From positions 930,001 through 994,000 of the forward strand of contig NZ_LN890655.1 in assembly GCF_900066015.1 (NCBI RefSeq): 64,000 bases of DNA, in the 5' to 3' direction. This DNA comes from Candidatus Promineifilum breve. GTDB lineage: Bacteria > Chloroflexota > Anaerolineae > Promineifilales > Promineifilaceae. Made by a program: the position numbers and the translations under genes. Every line of letters begins with the position of its first letter. Position 1 is the stretch's first letter. Under the pieces are notes generated by a model. It saw only the letters and a list, made by a program, of their open reading frames with translations. It was not told the origin of the DNA and made no database searches. Positions 17,527 through 25,757 of this stretch are shown piece after piece.

Positions 17527-18248
17527 CAATCACCTTCCTTGATCGCCCGGGTTTGCCGAACCTCGCCGGTTCGCCAAATCTCCAGACTTTCCCGCATGAC
17601 CCGGCGGCACAGCGCCTCGGCCGCGGGGCCATCGCCCGCCGCGGCCGTCGTGCCCAATTGCCGGTAGAAATCGGCCGACAACGCCCGCGCCTCGGCCGGC
17701 GCAAAATAGCGGCGGGCCATCTCCTCGTAGAACCCGCGAAAGCCGTTGAGGATGAGGGTGTAGATCGGGTTGCCGGAGCAGACGGTCAGCCGGTGGTGCA
17801 ATAACCAATCGAAACGAGCGAACGCGGCCGGGTCGTTGGCCATCCGGTCGGTGCCGGCCAGAAAGTCGGCGACCTGCGGCCCGGCTTGTTCAACGGCCGC
17901 CCGCGCATAAGCCGGGGCCAGATGGAGCCGCACCTCCAGCAATTGGCCGATGAAATCGCCCGGCAGGTTGGCCGGGTGTTCGACCAGTTTGCCCAGCACG
18001 TTCAGCCCACCCTCGCGCCAGAAGTCATTGACGGCCGTCGCTTTGCCGTGGGCCACAGTCAGCCAGCCGTCGCGGGTCAGGCGCTGGATGGCCTCGCGCA
18101 ACGTCGGCCGCGTCACGCCCAGTTGGCCGGCCAGGGTGCGCTCGCCGGGCAAGGATGAACCCGGCGGGTAGCGGCCGTCCAGAATGGCGTCCAGCAGGGC
18201 GCTCTCGACGTATTCACTCGGGCGTTGGGATGACAGACGTTGGCTCAT
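17526..18248 (-). CDS. GntR-family regulator of the FadR/FCD subfamily
   Basis: Transcription factor of 240 aa. The winged helix-turn-helix at residues 12-75 includes GRYPPGSSLPGERTLAGQLG and TRPTLREAIQRL, the classic GntR recognition region. The C-terminal all-helical ligand domain (DWLLHHRLTVCSGNPIY) has the metal-binding His pattern of FCD regulators. It is the first gene of the AGPS-like/glpD/pyrD operon. Its own start lies just behind a consensus-like promoter and a 17-bp FadR-type operator, so autoregulation is likely. By context the effector could be a fatty-acyl, glycerol-phosphate or hydroxyacid compound; sequence does not decide. Confidence 0.9.
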   Translation of the reverse strand: MSQRLSSQRPSEYVESALLDAILDGRYPPGSSLPGERTLAGQLGVTRPTLREAIQRLTRDGWLTVAHGKATAVNDFWREGGLNVLGKLVEHPANLPGDFIGQLLEVRLHLAPAYARAAVEQAGPQVADFLAGTDRMANDPAAFARFDWLLHHRLTVCSGNPIYTLILNGFRGFYEEMARRYFAPAEARALSADFYRQLGTTAAAGDGPAAEALCRRVMRESLEIWRTGEVRQTRAIKEGD

Positions 18249-18262
18249 TATGACGGACTGGT

Positions 18263-18279
18263 AAGTGGTCAGACCAGTT
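18263..18279. promoter_or_regulatory. FadR-type operator
   Basis: AAGTGGTCAGACCAGTT has a perfect TGGTC-A-GACCA core (18266-18276). On the minus strand it reads AACTGGTCTGACC..., close to the known FadR-subfamily consensus. It begins within a few bases of the predicted +1 of the regulator's own promoter and 15 bases before its ATG. Confidence 0.82.
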
Positions 18280-18285
18280 GGGATT

Positions 18286-18314
18286 ATCATAGCATTTTCG
18301 TCGTTTGCTTGTCA
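18286..18314 (-). promoter_or_regulatory. Sigma-70-type promoter of the FadR-like operon
   Basis: On the minus strand, a perfect TTGACA (18309-18314) and TATGAT (18286-18291) are separated by 17 bases. The predicted start falls at the edge of the palindromic operator, the arrangement expected for repression. Confidence 0.82.
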
Positions 18315-18373
18315 AGTAGATGGTCGGCCGGGACTGGACAAGTTGACCATAGAGGCGAACGGCGATCTTCACG

Positions 18374-18379
18374 TATAAT
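18374..18379 (+). promoter_or_regulatory. Candidate -10 box for the two-TM zinc-ribbon protein
   Basis: TATAAT lies 130 bases before the next plus-strand start; no good -35 stands at the right distance (TTGACC is 26 bases upstream). Between it and the gene a 9-bp perfect hairpin (GTGATGCGC at 18463-18471 with GCGCATCAC at 18482-18490) lies 19 bases before the start codon and could shape translation. Confidence 0.35.
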
Positions 18380-18509
18380 TCACTGGACGTTTACATTCTT
18401 TTTATCGGCTATAGACGGCCCGGTGTTATCTTCTAGACAGGGCAGAAGGACAATCTGCGGGAGTGATGCGCGCATGCAGCGGCGCATCACCTGACGCGAG
18501 AATTGCATT

Positions 18510-20267
18510 ATGAGTACCAAGAAACCAACGTCCGGCGGCAAGAACAACCCGAAGCAAAACCGGAACGCTCTCCCGCCGGGGGTGACCAAGAAGCGCAAGT
18601 CGACCGGATTCATCGAGACCACGGGCTACAAGCCCAACTGGCTGGAGACAGGGCCGCTCGATCCGGAGATGCTGCCCGATCCGCTATTAGAAGACGACAG
18701 CCCGCTGTCGGCCGACGAATTTGAGGCGCTACAGCAGGCGTTACAAGGGTTCTACCAGCAGGAGGCGCTCGACCACCCGGAGGACGCGCCTGTGCCGCCG
18801 GTCGTGGCCGAAGTCGCTGCCCCGGTCGCCGAGCCGGTGGTCGAACCGGCCGAACCGCCGGCCGAGGGTGCGCTGCCGGAAGACCCCGCGCCGGAAGACC
18901 AACCGGCCCCAGACCAGCCCCCCGCGCCGGAAGCATGGATTCAGCCGCTGTTGGCCGACGACGCGCTATCGGCCGGGGTAGCTCGGCCATTGACGGTCGC
19001 CCCGCCGGTTCCGGTTGTGGATGACGTCTTCGAGGACGAAACGGACATCATCGAGGAAGAAGCGGTGGCCGAACCGCCGCTTGCAATCGAGCCGGCCGTG
19101 GCCGCGGCCGTGGTCGAACCTCCGGCCCCGGCCAAGCCCCGACGCCAACAGGCCGAACGAAGCGGCCCCCGCCGACGACGCGACCGGTTGGGGCTGGGCT
19201 TGCTGTTCATCAGCCTCTTGTTACTGGGCGCGGCGGCGTTGGTCTATTACGTCAACCCCTTTTCGCGTCTGGCGCTGGGCGCGGCCTCGCTGGCCCGGCC
19301 GGTCGCTTCGTCCGACAGCGCGTCGCCGGCCACGGGCAGCGGCAACTGGTGTGTGCAAGGGGAGTTCCAGGCAGCCTCGGCCGCGCCGGTGGCCCTCGTC
19401 GATGGCGGCGCGGGCGGCGATCTGCTGGGCGAGGACGGCATCTTCTCCGTCGAACAGGTCATTCCCCGACCCGGCGCCTATGAATGGCAGGTCATCGATT
19501 GCGACAACCCCGAGCTGATCTTTCCGCCGGCCCCGGCCTGGATCACCACCACAGCCGCCGACCAGCCGGTCACGTTCACCTTTGATAGCAATGAGAGCGC
19601 CGATCCGCTTTTCTTCCCGATTCCCTTCGTCGTCAGCGCCCTGGACGCGGCCGAAGATTACCGTCTGGTGGGCGATTTCCAGGGCTGGAACCCCGACGAC
19701 GCCAGCGGCCGGCTGGAGCAGATCAACATTGGCCTCTACCAGCAAGTCCGGCGCATCGCGCGCGCCGGCAGCTATGAGGGCTACGTCATAGCCGGCAACC
19801 GGCGTCAGGCTATCGATGCCTACGGTCGCACCACCGAACCGATTCCCTTCGCCTTCGAGACCGAACGCAACGGCGATTACGTCGTCTTTCTGGTCGATAC
19901 CGATCGCGGCCGGGCCTCGGTCATCTACGACATGCCGCCGTTGCTGGCCTCTTTGTCCTATGGCCGGGGGCATCTGATTCTCAGCCTGACCCTGGCCGGG
20001 CTGTCGCTGCTCCTGTTGCTGGGGTTGATGGCGCGCTATCTGGTGTTGCACAACCGGCGCTTGCAACTGGATAGCGGCTGTCCGCGCTGCGGCCGGTCGG
20101 AACTGATGCGCATCGCCCGCCGTTCGAGCGACCGATTTCTCCACATCTTTGGCATTCCCGCCTATCGCTATCGCTGCCGCCATTGCACCTGGGAAGGGTC
20201 GCGCCTGAGCGAGAGCGGCGAGACGGTATCGCCGGGAATATCCACCTCGCGCTTCAGCGGCGACTGA
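18510..20267 (+). CDS. Two-TM membrane protein with carbohydrate-module-like exterior and C-terminal zinc ribbon
   Basis: Protein of 585 aa with an unusual architecture. Residues 1-220 are low complexity, acidic and Pro/Ala-rich, ending in a basic patch. A membrane helix follows (about 226-247, LGLLFISLLLLGAAALVYYV). An exposed part of about 235 residues contains two modules: GNWCVQGEFQAAS...YEWQVIDCDNPEL and YRLVGDFQGWNPDDASGRL...GYVIAGN. The latter resembles the CBM48/pullulanase-associated fold. A second helix (about 488-512) returns the chain to the cytoplasm, where CPRCGRSELM...YRCRHCTW gives a CxxC-CxxC zinc ribbon. It could sense an external ligand and signal inward. Not recognised as a named family. 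Confidence 0.7.
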   Translation: MSTKKPTSGGKNNPKQNRNALPPGVTKKRKSTGFIETTGYKPNWLETGPLDPEMLPDPLLEDDSPLSADEFEALQQALQGFYQQEALDHPEDAPVPPVVAEVAAPVAEPVVEPAEPPAEGALPEDPAPEDQPAPDQPPAPEAWIQPLLADDALSAGVARPLTVAPPVPVVDDVFEDETDIIEEEAVAEPPLAIEPAVAAAVVEPPAPAKPRRQQAERSGPRRRRDRLGLGLLFISLLLLGAAALVYYVNPFSRLALGAASLARPVASSDSASPATGSGNWCVQGEFQAASAAPVALVDGGAGGDLLGEDGIFSVEQVIPRPGAYEWQVIDCDNPELIFPPAPAWITTTAADQPVTFTFDSNESADPLFFPIPFVVSALDAAEDYRLVGDFQGWNPDDASGRLEQINIGLYQQVRRIARAGSYEGYVIAGNRRQAIDAYGRTTEPIPFAFETERNGDYVVFLVDTDRGRASVIYDMPPLLASLSYGRGHLILSLTLAGLSLLLLLGLMARYLVLHNRRLQLDSGCPRCGRSELMRIARRSSDRFLHIFGIPAYRYRCRHCTWEGSRLSESGETVSPGISTSRFSGD

Positions 20268-20282
20268 TCGGCCGCCCGGCGC

Positions 20283-20987
20283 TTAAATCGCGGCCGCTTC
20301 GTCGGTAAGCGGCGGCTCATACGCGGTGAACCGCAAGCCGACGCGGTGAACGCGGGCCGCCAACGGGTCAAGACCGAGCGCGTCCAGCACGTCATCCGGC
20401 CGCCCGGTCTGGGTGGCCGTGTGCACCAGTCGCAGGCGCAGCAGCGGCCCGGCCCCCTCGGTCACATCCAGGGCGAGAATCAGCGGCCGTAAGTCGAACT
20501 GTTGCGGCCGGCCGTCCTTCGTTCGCTTTTTCTCGCGCAGCAGCGTCGGCGCGGCCAGCAGCGCCGCCACCGCGTCGCGCAAGGCCGGGCCGTCCACCGC
20601 CTCCGCAAACGCCACCTCGTAGATGGACTCGGCCAACTGCTGCTGGAGCGATGGGCCGATGAGCGGCGTCTCGTGGACGGCGCGCAGACCGATGCCGGGC
20701 GGCATTTTGGCCGCCAGTTGAGCCATGAAGGTTGCCGGGGCCACCGGCTCCACCAGCCACACATCGGCCACCTCGGCCGCGCCGGTGTAGCCCAGCGGCA
20801 GCGCGGCGGCCAGCGAGAGGCGCGGGCGGCGATTGAAACCCTGGGTATAGGCCACCGGCAGCGCGGCACGGTTCAGCGCCCGCTCCAGCGCCCGCGCCAG
20901 GTCGAGGTGGCTGATGTAGCGCGTCGCGCCCTCTTTGCTAAAGATGAGGCGCATACGGGCCGTGGCGGCTTTTGTCTCGCTTTCCAT
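20283..20987 (-). CDS. DUF2344 / TIGR03936 radical-SAM-linked protein
   Basis: Protein of about 234 aa with the family pattern MRLIFSKEGATRYISHLDL, ALNRAALPVAYTQGFNRRPR, SLAAALPLGYTGAAEVADVWL. In most genomes this domain is fused to, or directly beside, a B12-binding radical SAM protein. No radical SAM gene is in the window, so this copy is an orphan. The ATG at 20987 is chosen, though an internal ATG 11 or so codons later (MRLIFSKEG) would give the minimal domain. It converges on the zinc-ribbon gene with 15 nt between stops. Biochemical role unknown. Confidence 0.8.
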   Translation of the reverse strand: MESETKAATARMRLIFSKEGATRYISHLDLARALERALNRAALPVAYTQGFNRRPRLSLAAALPLGYTGAAEVADVWLVEPVAPATFMAQLAAKMPPGIGLRAVHETPLIGPSLQQQLAESIYEVAFAEAVDGPALRDAVAALLAAPTLLREKKRTKDGRPQQFDLRPLILALDVTEGAGPLLRLRLVHTATQTGRPDDVLDALGLDPLAARVHRVGLRFTAYEPPLTDEAAAI

Positions 20988-21039
20988 TGGGCGATTGATA
21001 CCACGGATGGATGGCTCGGCCAAACCTCGTCCGATTACC

Positions 21040-21180
21040 CAGGGCTTTTCAGTTGCCAAAAGCGGACACAGAGATCACGGAGGAGTCACAGAGAGCACGG
21101 AGCGAAGAAGGCGCTTTCTCTGTGAATCTCTGTGACTCCTCTGTGTACTCTGTGTCCCCAAGGTGACCACTGAAAAGCCA
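21040..21180 (+). repeat. 140-bp inverted-repeat element, family A, copy 1
   Basis: Outer arms GGCTTTTCAGT (21043-21053) and ACTGAAAAGCC (21169-21179) enclose a long imperfect hairpin built of CACAGAG/CTCTGTG words (left about 21064-21105, right about 21117-21157). The reverse complement of 31961-32103 aligns with it nearly end to end. It overlaps the upstream region of the DUF2344 gene and fills the gap to the LysM/M23 gene. Confidence 0.85.
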
Positions 21181-21212
21181 TGTCCGATTACCTCTAGCGA
21201 CATTGAACGGGG

Positions 21213-21218
21213 TACAAT
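21213..21218 (+). promoter_or_regulatory. -10 box immediately before the LysM/M23 gene
   Basis: TACAAT ends 6 bases before the ATG, so transcription would start at or next to the start codon. There is no Shine-Dalgarno. No convincing -35 is seen. Confidence 0.45.
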
Positions 21219-21224
21219 GATGCC

Positions 21225-22799
21225 ATGTCACGCGCCTGGCGCTCATCGTTGCACCTTCGGTTCGGCCCGGCTCTGGCGCTGGTCTTGTGGCTGGCCGGCT
21301 GCGTCCGTCCAGGGCCGAATCCGCCGACCTTCACGACGCCCAACGCGGCCACGCCCGGCGTGGTCACGGATGGCGGGGCCACCAGCCAACCGGCGGCCGA
21401 TCCCTCCCTCCCGCTCCAGACCCAACTGGGCACACCCGCGCCCGCCTACAACGGCCAACCCACACCCGACCCGGCCCACTACGAAACCGGGGCCGGCGGC
21501 GCGGCCACGCTGGGCAGCCACACCGTGGCCGTGGGCGAGACGCTGGGAATCCTGGCCCAACGCTACGGCACGACCGTCGAGGAACTTATGCGCCTCAACG
21601 GGCTGACCAACCCCGACCTCGTCCAGCTCGGCCAGGCGCTCCAGGTGCCGGGCGGCGAGATTCAACAGGTCGTCAGCCCGGACTTCAAGATTATCCCCGA
21701 TAGCGAACTCGTCTATGGCCCGGCGGCCCGCGACTTCGAGGCGCGGTCGTTCGTCAGCGGCTTAAATGGGTATTTATTGCGGGTCAGCGAAGAGGTCGAG
21801 GGGCAAGCGCTGGACGGCCCGGCCATCCTGCAACTCGTGGCCGACCGCCACAGCGTCAATCCCCGCCTCCTGTTGGCCGTGGTGGAGCACCGCACGGGCT
21901 GGGTGACACAGGCAACGCCGGCCGCCACCACGGCTGATCTGGGCGCGGGGGCCATCGTCACGCCCGGGCTATACGGCCAGTTGAGCTTCGCGGCCAATCT
22001 GCTCAATCTGGGCTTCTACGGCCGGGCCGAGGGCGGGCTGCGCGGCTTCAATCTGGGGGATGATACGCAGGTGCTCTTCTCGGCCGTCATCAACGACGGC
22101 ACGGCCGGGGTGCAGCGCTATCTGGGGGCCATCTCGGGCACAACCCGCGACGCCTGGCTGGAGGCAACCGGGGCGACGGGGCTCTATGCCACCTACCAAC
22201 GCCTCTTCGGCAACCCGTTCGGCTATGCCGTCGAACCGTTGCTGCCGGCCGGCGTCGCAGCGCCGCCGCTGGTATTGCCCTGGGCGGCAGGGGAAACGTG
22301 GTACTTCACCGGCGGGCCGCATGGCGCCTGGAATACCGGCTCGGCCTGGGGCGCGCTCGATTTCGTGCCGCCGGGCGATCAAGTGGGCTGCATCCCCAGC
22401 GACGCCTGGGTCACGGCCATGACCGGCGGCGTCATCAGCCGCAGCGGCCACGGCGCGGTGGTGGTCGATCTGGATGGCGACGGCTACGCCGGGACGGGTT
22501 GGGCCATCCTCTACATGCACCTGGAGACCCGCGACCGGGCCACGGCCGGGACGCAGGTGCAAAGCGGCGGCCGGCTGGGCCACCCCTCGTGCGAGGGGGG
22601 CTTCTCCAACGGCACGCACCTCCACATCGCCCGCAGCTACAACGGCCGCTGGATCAGCGCCGACGGCGAGCTGCCCTTCGTGATGAGCGATTGGGTATCG
22701 TCCGGGGCAGGCGCGGAATATGACGGCTATCTGACCCGCGGCGACCAGACGCGCGAGGCCTGCGTCTGCCGCGAACCAATCAATGCCCTCACTCCTTAG
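21225..22799 (+). CDS. LysM and M23-peptidase domain lipoprotein
   Basis: Predicted cell-envelope protein of 524 aa. The signal peptide ends in LWLAGC (lipid Cys26). A Pro/Thr-rich linker follows, then a LysM peptidoglycan-binding domain at about 97-143 ([20 protein letters not shown]...LQVPGG). The middle region (about 165-335) resembles a transglycosylase-like helical domain but has no obvious catalytic Glu motif. The C-terminal region is M23/LytM-like: [18 protein letters not shown], a Ca-binding-like DLDGDGYAG, and GTHLHIA with the HxH metal ligands. It probably cleaves or remodels cell-wall peptides. It overlaps the convergent HIT gene by 11 bases. Confidence 0.83.
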   Translation: MSRAWRSSLHLRFGPALALVLWLAGCVRPGPNPPTFTTPNAATPGVVTDGGATSQPAADPSLPLQTQLGTPAPAYNGQPTPDPAHYETGAGGAATLGSHTVAVGETLGILAQRYGTTVEELMRLNGLTNPDLVQLGQALQVPGGEIQQVVSPDFKIIPDSELVYGPAARDFEARSFVSGLNGYLLRVSEEVEGQALDGPAILQLVADRHSVNPRLLLAVVEHRTGWVTQATPAATTADLGAGAIVTPGLYGQLSFAANLLNLGFYGRAEGGLRGFNLGDDTQVLFSAVINDGTAGVQRYLGAISGTTRDAWLEATGATGLYATYQRLFGNPFGYAVEPLLPAGVAAPPLVLPWAAGETWYFTGGPHGAWNTGSAWGALDFVPPGDQVGCIPSDAWVTAMTGGVISRSGHGAVVVDLDGDGYAGTGWAILYMHLETRDRATAGTQVQSGGRLGHPSCEGGFSNGTHLHIARSYNGRWISADGELPFVMSDWVSSGAGAEYDGYLTRGDQTREACVCREPINALTP

Positions 22800-23142
22800 G
22801 CTTGGCCACCATGCGCCCCATGCGCCGCCCACCCAGCAGGTGCATGTGGAGGTGATAGACCTCCTGCCCGCCGTCGTGGTTACAGTTGATGATCAACCGG
22901 TAGCCGCTCTCGGCGATGCCTTCCTGGGCGGCGATCTTTTGCGCGGCCAGCAGCATACGCCCGGCCATGCGCTCGTCGTCCTCGGTCAGCTCGTTGACGG
23001 TCGGGATGACCTTGTTGGGCACAATGAGGATGTGGACCGGGGCCAGGGGTTGGATGTCGCGAAAGGCGGTCACCAGGTCATCCTGGTAGACGATGGCCGC
23101 CGGCAGTTCGCCGTTGATGATCCGGGCAAATATCGTAGACAA
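22789..23142 (-). CDS. HIT (histidine triad) family protein
   Basis: Small nucleotide-binding hydrolase of the HINT branch, 117 aa. It has the complete triad HLHMHLLGG near the C-terminus, preceded by [14 protein letters not shown], and the N-terminal [11 protein letters not shown]...[14 protein letters not shown] typical of purine-nucleoside phosphoramidases. The start is TTG at 23142 with AAGGAG 8 nt upstream. It overlaps the convergent LysM/M23 gene by 11 bases at the 3' end. The family is certain; the physiological substrate is not. Confidence 0.94.
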   Translation of the reverse strand: MSTIFARIINGELPAAIVYQDDLVTAFRDIQPLAPVHILIVPNKVIPTVNELTEDDERMAGRMLLAAQKIAAQEGIAESGYRLIINCNHDGGQEVYHLHMHLLGGRRMGRMVAKPKE

Positions 23143-23178
23143 TCGACACGCTCCTTCGGCCAGATTGCAGAGGAATCA

Positions 23179-23275
23179 TTTAGCCACGGATGAACACGGA
23201 TCAAACGGATAAAAACGGATAGAGAGACTTCAATCCGTCTTCATCCGTCCCATCCGTGTGCATCCGTGGCTAATC
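23179..23275 (+). repeat. Inverted-repeat element, family B (CACGGAT), copy 1
   Basis: Starts TTAGCCACGGATGAACACGG and ends with the complementary CCGTGTGCATCCGTGGCTAA; the centre reads ACGGATAGAGAGACTTCAATCCGT. A second copy in the same orientation lies at 32992-33088 with the same centre. It sits between the HIT gene and the first PEP/pyruvate-binding gene, beyond both coding ends. Confidence 0.85.
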
Positions 23276-23362
23276 ATTCCTTCTTCATATCGGCCGCATA
23301 GTTCATGGAATTGCTGTCCGTTTTACCGGCAATCGGCGGGGCGCGCAAGGGCAGTTCGCTGC

Positions 23363-23368
23363 TATAAT
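23363..23368 (+). promoter_or_regulatory. Candidate -10 box of the PEP/pyruvate-binding pair
   Basis: TATAAT lies 42 bases before the first gene of the pair; no recognisable -35 stands 16-18 bases upstream (GC-rich there). Confidence 0.4.
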
Positions 23369-23410
23369 AGACGCGGTTACAACCACACACCACAGGCAGG
23401 CGCATTGGCA

Positions 23411-25747
23411 ATGACCACAGGTTCCCCGCCGCACAATATCACCCCCGCGATCAGCATCTACATCCGGCTGGCCCAATATCCCGTGCTGGCCGACAAAATT
23501 CATGCGCGCATGCGCCAGGAACTATTCCAGCGCGGCGTCATCGACGAGACGACCTTCGAGGCGCAGGTGCGCGAAGAGGCCATTGAATCGCAACACCGCG
23601 AACGGCTGAGCGACCCCTACGGCCAGGAAGAGGCCCACCTGTGGCAGAAGCGGCTGGCGCGGGTGCGCGACTTCCACACCGACGCCATCTTCGCCGACAA
23701 TCTGGGCATTGTCCTGTTCGACAAAATCATCCAGGACGTGTTGCGCAGCCAGCCCTCCTCGTCGCCTTCTTTCGGGCTGAACTTCAACCCCGAGCTGGCG
23801 CCGTGGGAAGTGTTGTTTCGCCAGGGCGAGATCTACGAGCGCCTGCCGGAAGCCGAATTCGAGCGCTGGCAGCATCATCTGGAAGAGATCAAAGTAGTGC
23901 TGATCAAGCGCATGATCAGCGACCAGTTGCCCTATATCGGCGTCGCCAAGCGCGTCTTCACCATCGCCGATCTGCGCTACATCTACAACCGGCGCATCGG
24001 CAGCGGCAAGATCGGCGGCAAGGCGGCCGGGCTGATGCTGGCCTGGCGTATCTTGCAGTTGGAGATGGGCGACGGCCGCGACATTCATCCGTCCATCGGC
24101 ATCCCCGAATCCTACTTTCTGGCGACGGAAGTGATTTACGAGTTTCGGCTGCGCAACAAGCTCGATCACTTTATGAACCAGAAATACCGTTCGCTGGCCG
24201 AGATACGGGAGGACTACCCGCGCATCGTGGAGGCCCATCTGGCGGGAACCTTCCCCCCGGCCATCGTCGAGCAGATTCGCGACGTGCTGACCGACATGGG
24301 CAACAGCCCGCTCATCGTGCGTTCGTCGAGCTTGCTGGAGGACAACTTCGGCTTTGCCTTCGCCGGCAAATACAGCAGCTTTTTCTGCCCCAACCAGGGC
24401 ACGCCGGAGCAAAATCTGAATGACCTGCTCAATGCCGTGCGCCGCGTCTATGCCAGCACGCTCAATCCCGATGCCATCCTCTACCGCCAGAAGCATGGCC
24501 TGATCGACTATGACGAACGCATGGCGATCCTGATTCAGAAAGCGGTCGGCCAGCCCTACGGTCAATATTACTTTCCCATTTTGGCCGGTGTGGCCTTCAG
24601 CCAGAATCCCTTTCGCTGGAACAGCAAAATTCGGCGCGAGGACGGCTTCCTGCGCCTGGTGTGGGGCTTCGGCACGCGGGCCGTCGACCGCGTCAGCAAC
24701 GACTACCCGCGCCTCATCGCCCTCAGCCATCCCCAACTGCGCCCGGAGACGACGGCCAAGGCCATTCGCCAATACGCCCAATGGTACATCGACGTCATCG
24801 ACTTGCAGGACAACAGCTTCAAAACGCTCCACATCCTCGACCTGTTGGATAGGAAATACCCCTATCTGCGCTATATCGCGTCGGTGAAGCGCGACGACTA
24901 CTTGCAGGAGATCGTATCGGCCGGCAGTATCCGGCCGGGCGACGAATTCGTCCTGACGTTCAACGGCCTGACGAAAGATCGCGCGTTCGTCCACATGATG
25001 CGCTCGGCGTTGCAACGGCTGGAGGCCACCTACGAGCGGCCGGTCGACGTGGAGTTCATCGTCGATATCCTGCCCAACTACCCGCAAACGGAGTACCAAC
25101 TGCGCGTGCTGCAATGCCGCCCGCTGAGCCAGCGCGCCGAAGCGGCCGCGGTGACCATCCCCCGCAATATCCCGCCCGAAGCCATCCTCTTCACATCGAA
25201 CAGTCTGGTACCCGATGGTCGGGCCGAGGACATTCGCTACGTCGTCTACGTCGATCCGCAAGCCTACTTCATGCTGCGCGACACGACCATCAAGCACGAA
25301 TTGGCGCGGGCCATCGGCCGCCTCAACAAGCGGCTGGAGGACGAGCAGTTTATCCTGATGGGGCCGGGCCGCTGGGGCAGCGTCAACATCGACCTGGGCG
25401 TCCACGTCACCTATGCCGACATCTTCAACACCAAGGTCCTCGTCGAGATGGCCGTGGCCCGCGACGGCCACATCCCCGAATTGTCCTATGGAACCCACTT
25501 CTTCCAGGATTTGGTGGAGGCCGGTATCCACTCGCTGGCGCTCCATCTGGGGGCCGGCACGGCCGACGAGACATTCAACTGGCAATTCTTCGCCGGCGCG
25601 CCCAACCGGCTGGCCGATCTGCTGCCCGAAGACGCGAGCCTGTCACCCTATATGAAGGTCATCGATCTGGCCGAGCTGCCGGGCGGCCGCCGCCTCCACG
25701 TCCTGATGAACGGCGCGCGCGAGGAAGCCGTGGGCTATTTGGCCTGA
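23411..25747 (+). CDS. PEP/pyruvate-binding domain protein (PPDK_N-like), paralogue 1
   Basis: 778 aa. The middle carries the ATP-grasp-like N-terminal domain of PEP synthase and pyruvate phosphate dikinase: GSGKIGGKAAG at about 197-207 and PLIVRSSSLLEDNFGFAFAG at about 300-320. The phosphohistidine swivel domain and the PEP/pyruvate TIM barrel of the full enzymes are absent. In their place is a conserved C-terminal region with GPGRWGS at about 651 and ELSYGTHFFQDLVEAG at about 690-705. The N-terminal 190 residues (ISIYIRLAQYPVLADKIHARMR) are helical and shared only with the next gene. The ATG at 23411 is the first start after the promoter-like box. Reaction unknown. Confidence 0.8.
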   Translation: MTTGSPPHNITPAISIYIRLAQYPVLADKIHARMRQELFQRGVIDETTFEAQVREEAIESQHRERLSDPYGQEEAHLWQKRLARVRDFHTDAIFADNLGIVLFDKIIQDVLRSQPSSSPSFGLNFNPELAPWEVLFRQGEIYERLPEAEFERWQHHLEEIKVVLIKRMISDQLPYIGVAKRVFTIADLRYIYNRRIGSGKIGGKAAGLMLAWRILQLEMGDGRDIHPSIGIPESYFLATEVIYEFRLRNKLDHFMNQKYRSLAEIREDYPRIVEAHLAGTFPPAIVEQIRDVLTDMGNSPLIVRSSSLLEDNFGFAFAGKYSSFFCPNQGTPEQNLNDLLNAVRRVYASTLNPDAILYRQKHGLIDYDERMAILIQKAVGQPYGQYYFPILAGVAFSQNPFRWNSKIRREDGFLRLVWGFGTRAVDRVSNDYPRLIALSHPQLRPETTAKAIRQYAQWYIDVIDLQDNSFKTLHILDLLDRKYPYLRYIASVKRDDYLQEIVSAGSIRPGDEFVLTFNGLTKDRAFVHMMRSALQRLEATYERPVDVEFIVDILPNYPQTEYQLRVLQCRPLSQRAEAAAVTIPRNIPPEAILFTSNSLVPDGRAEDIRYVVYVDPQAYFMLRDTTIKHELARAIGRLNKRLEDEQFILMGPGRWGSVNIDLGVHVTYADIFNTKVLVEMAVARDGHIPELSYGTHFFQDLVEAGIHSLALHLGAGTADETFNWQFFAGAPNRLADLLPEDASLSPYMKVIDLAELPGGRRLHVLMNGAREEAVGYLA

Positions 25748-25757
25748 GGTTCACACT

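Noticed and set aside
23522-25585. Long open frame opposite the first PEP/pyruvate-binding gene
   Set aside because: Histidine/arginine/glutamine-rich product without any motif; the plus strand has a conserved paralogue in the same frame.
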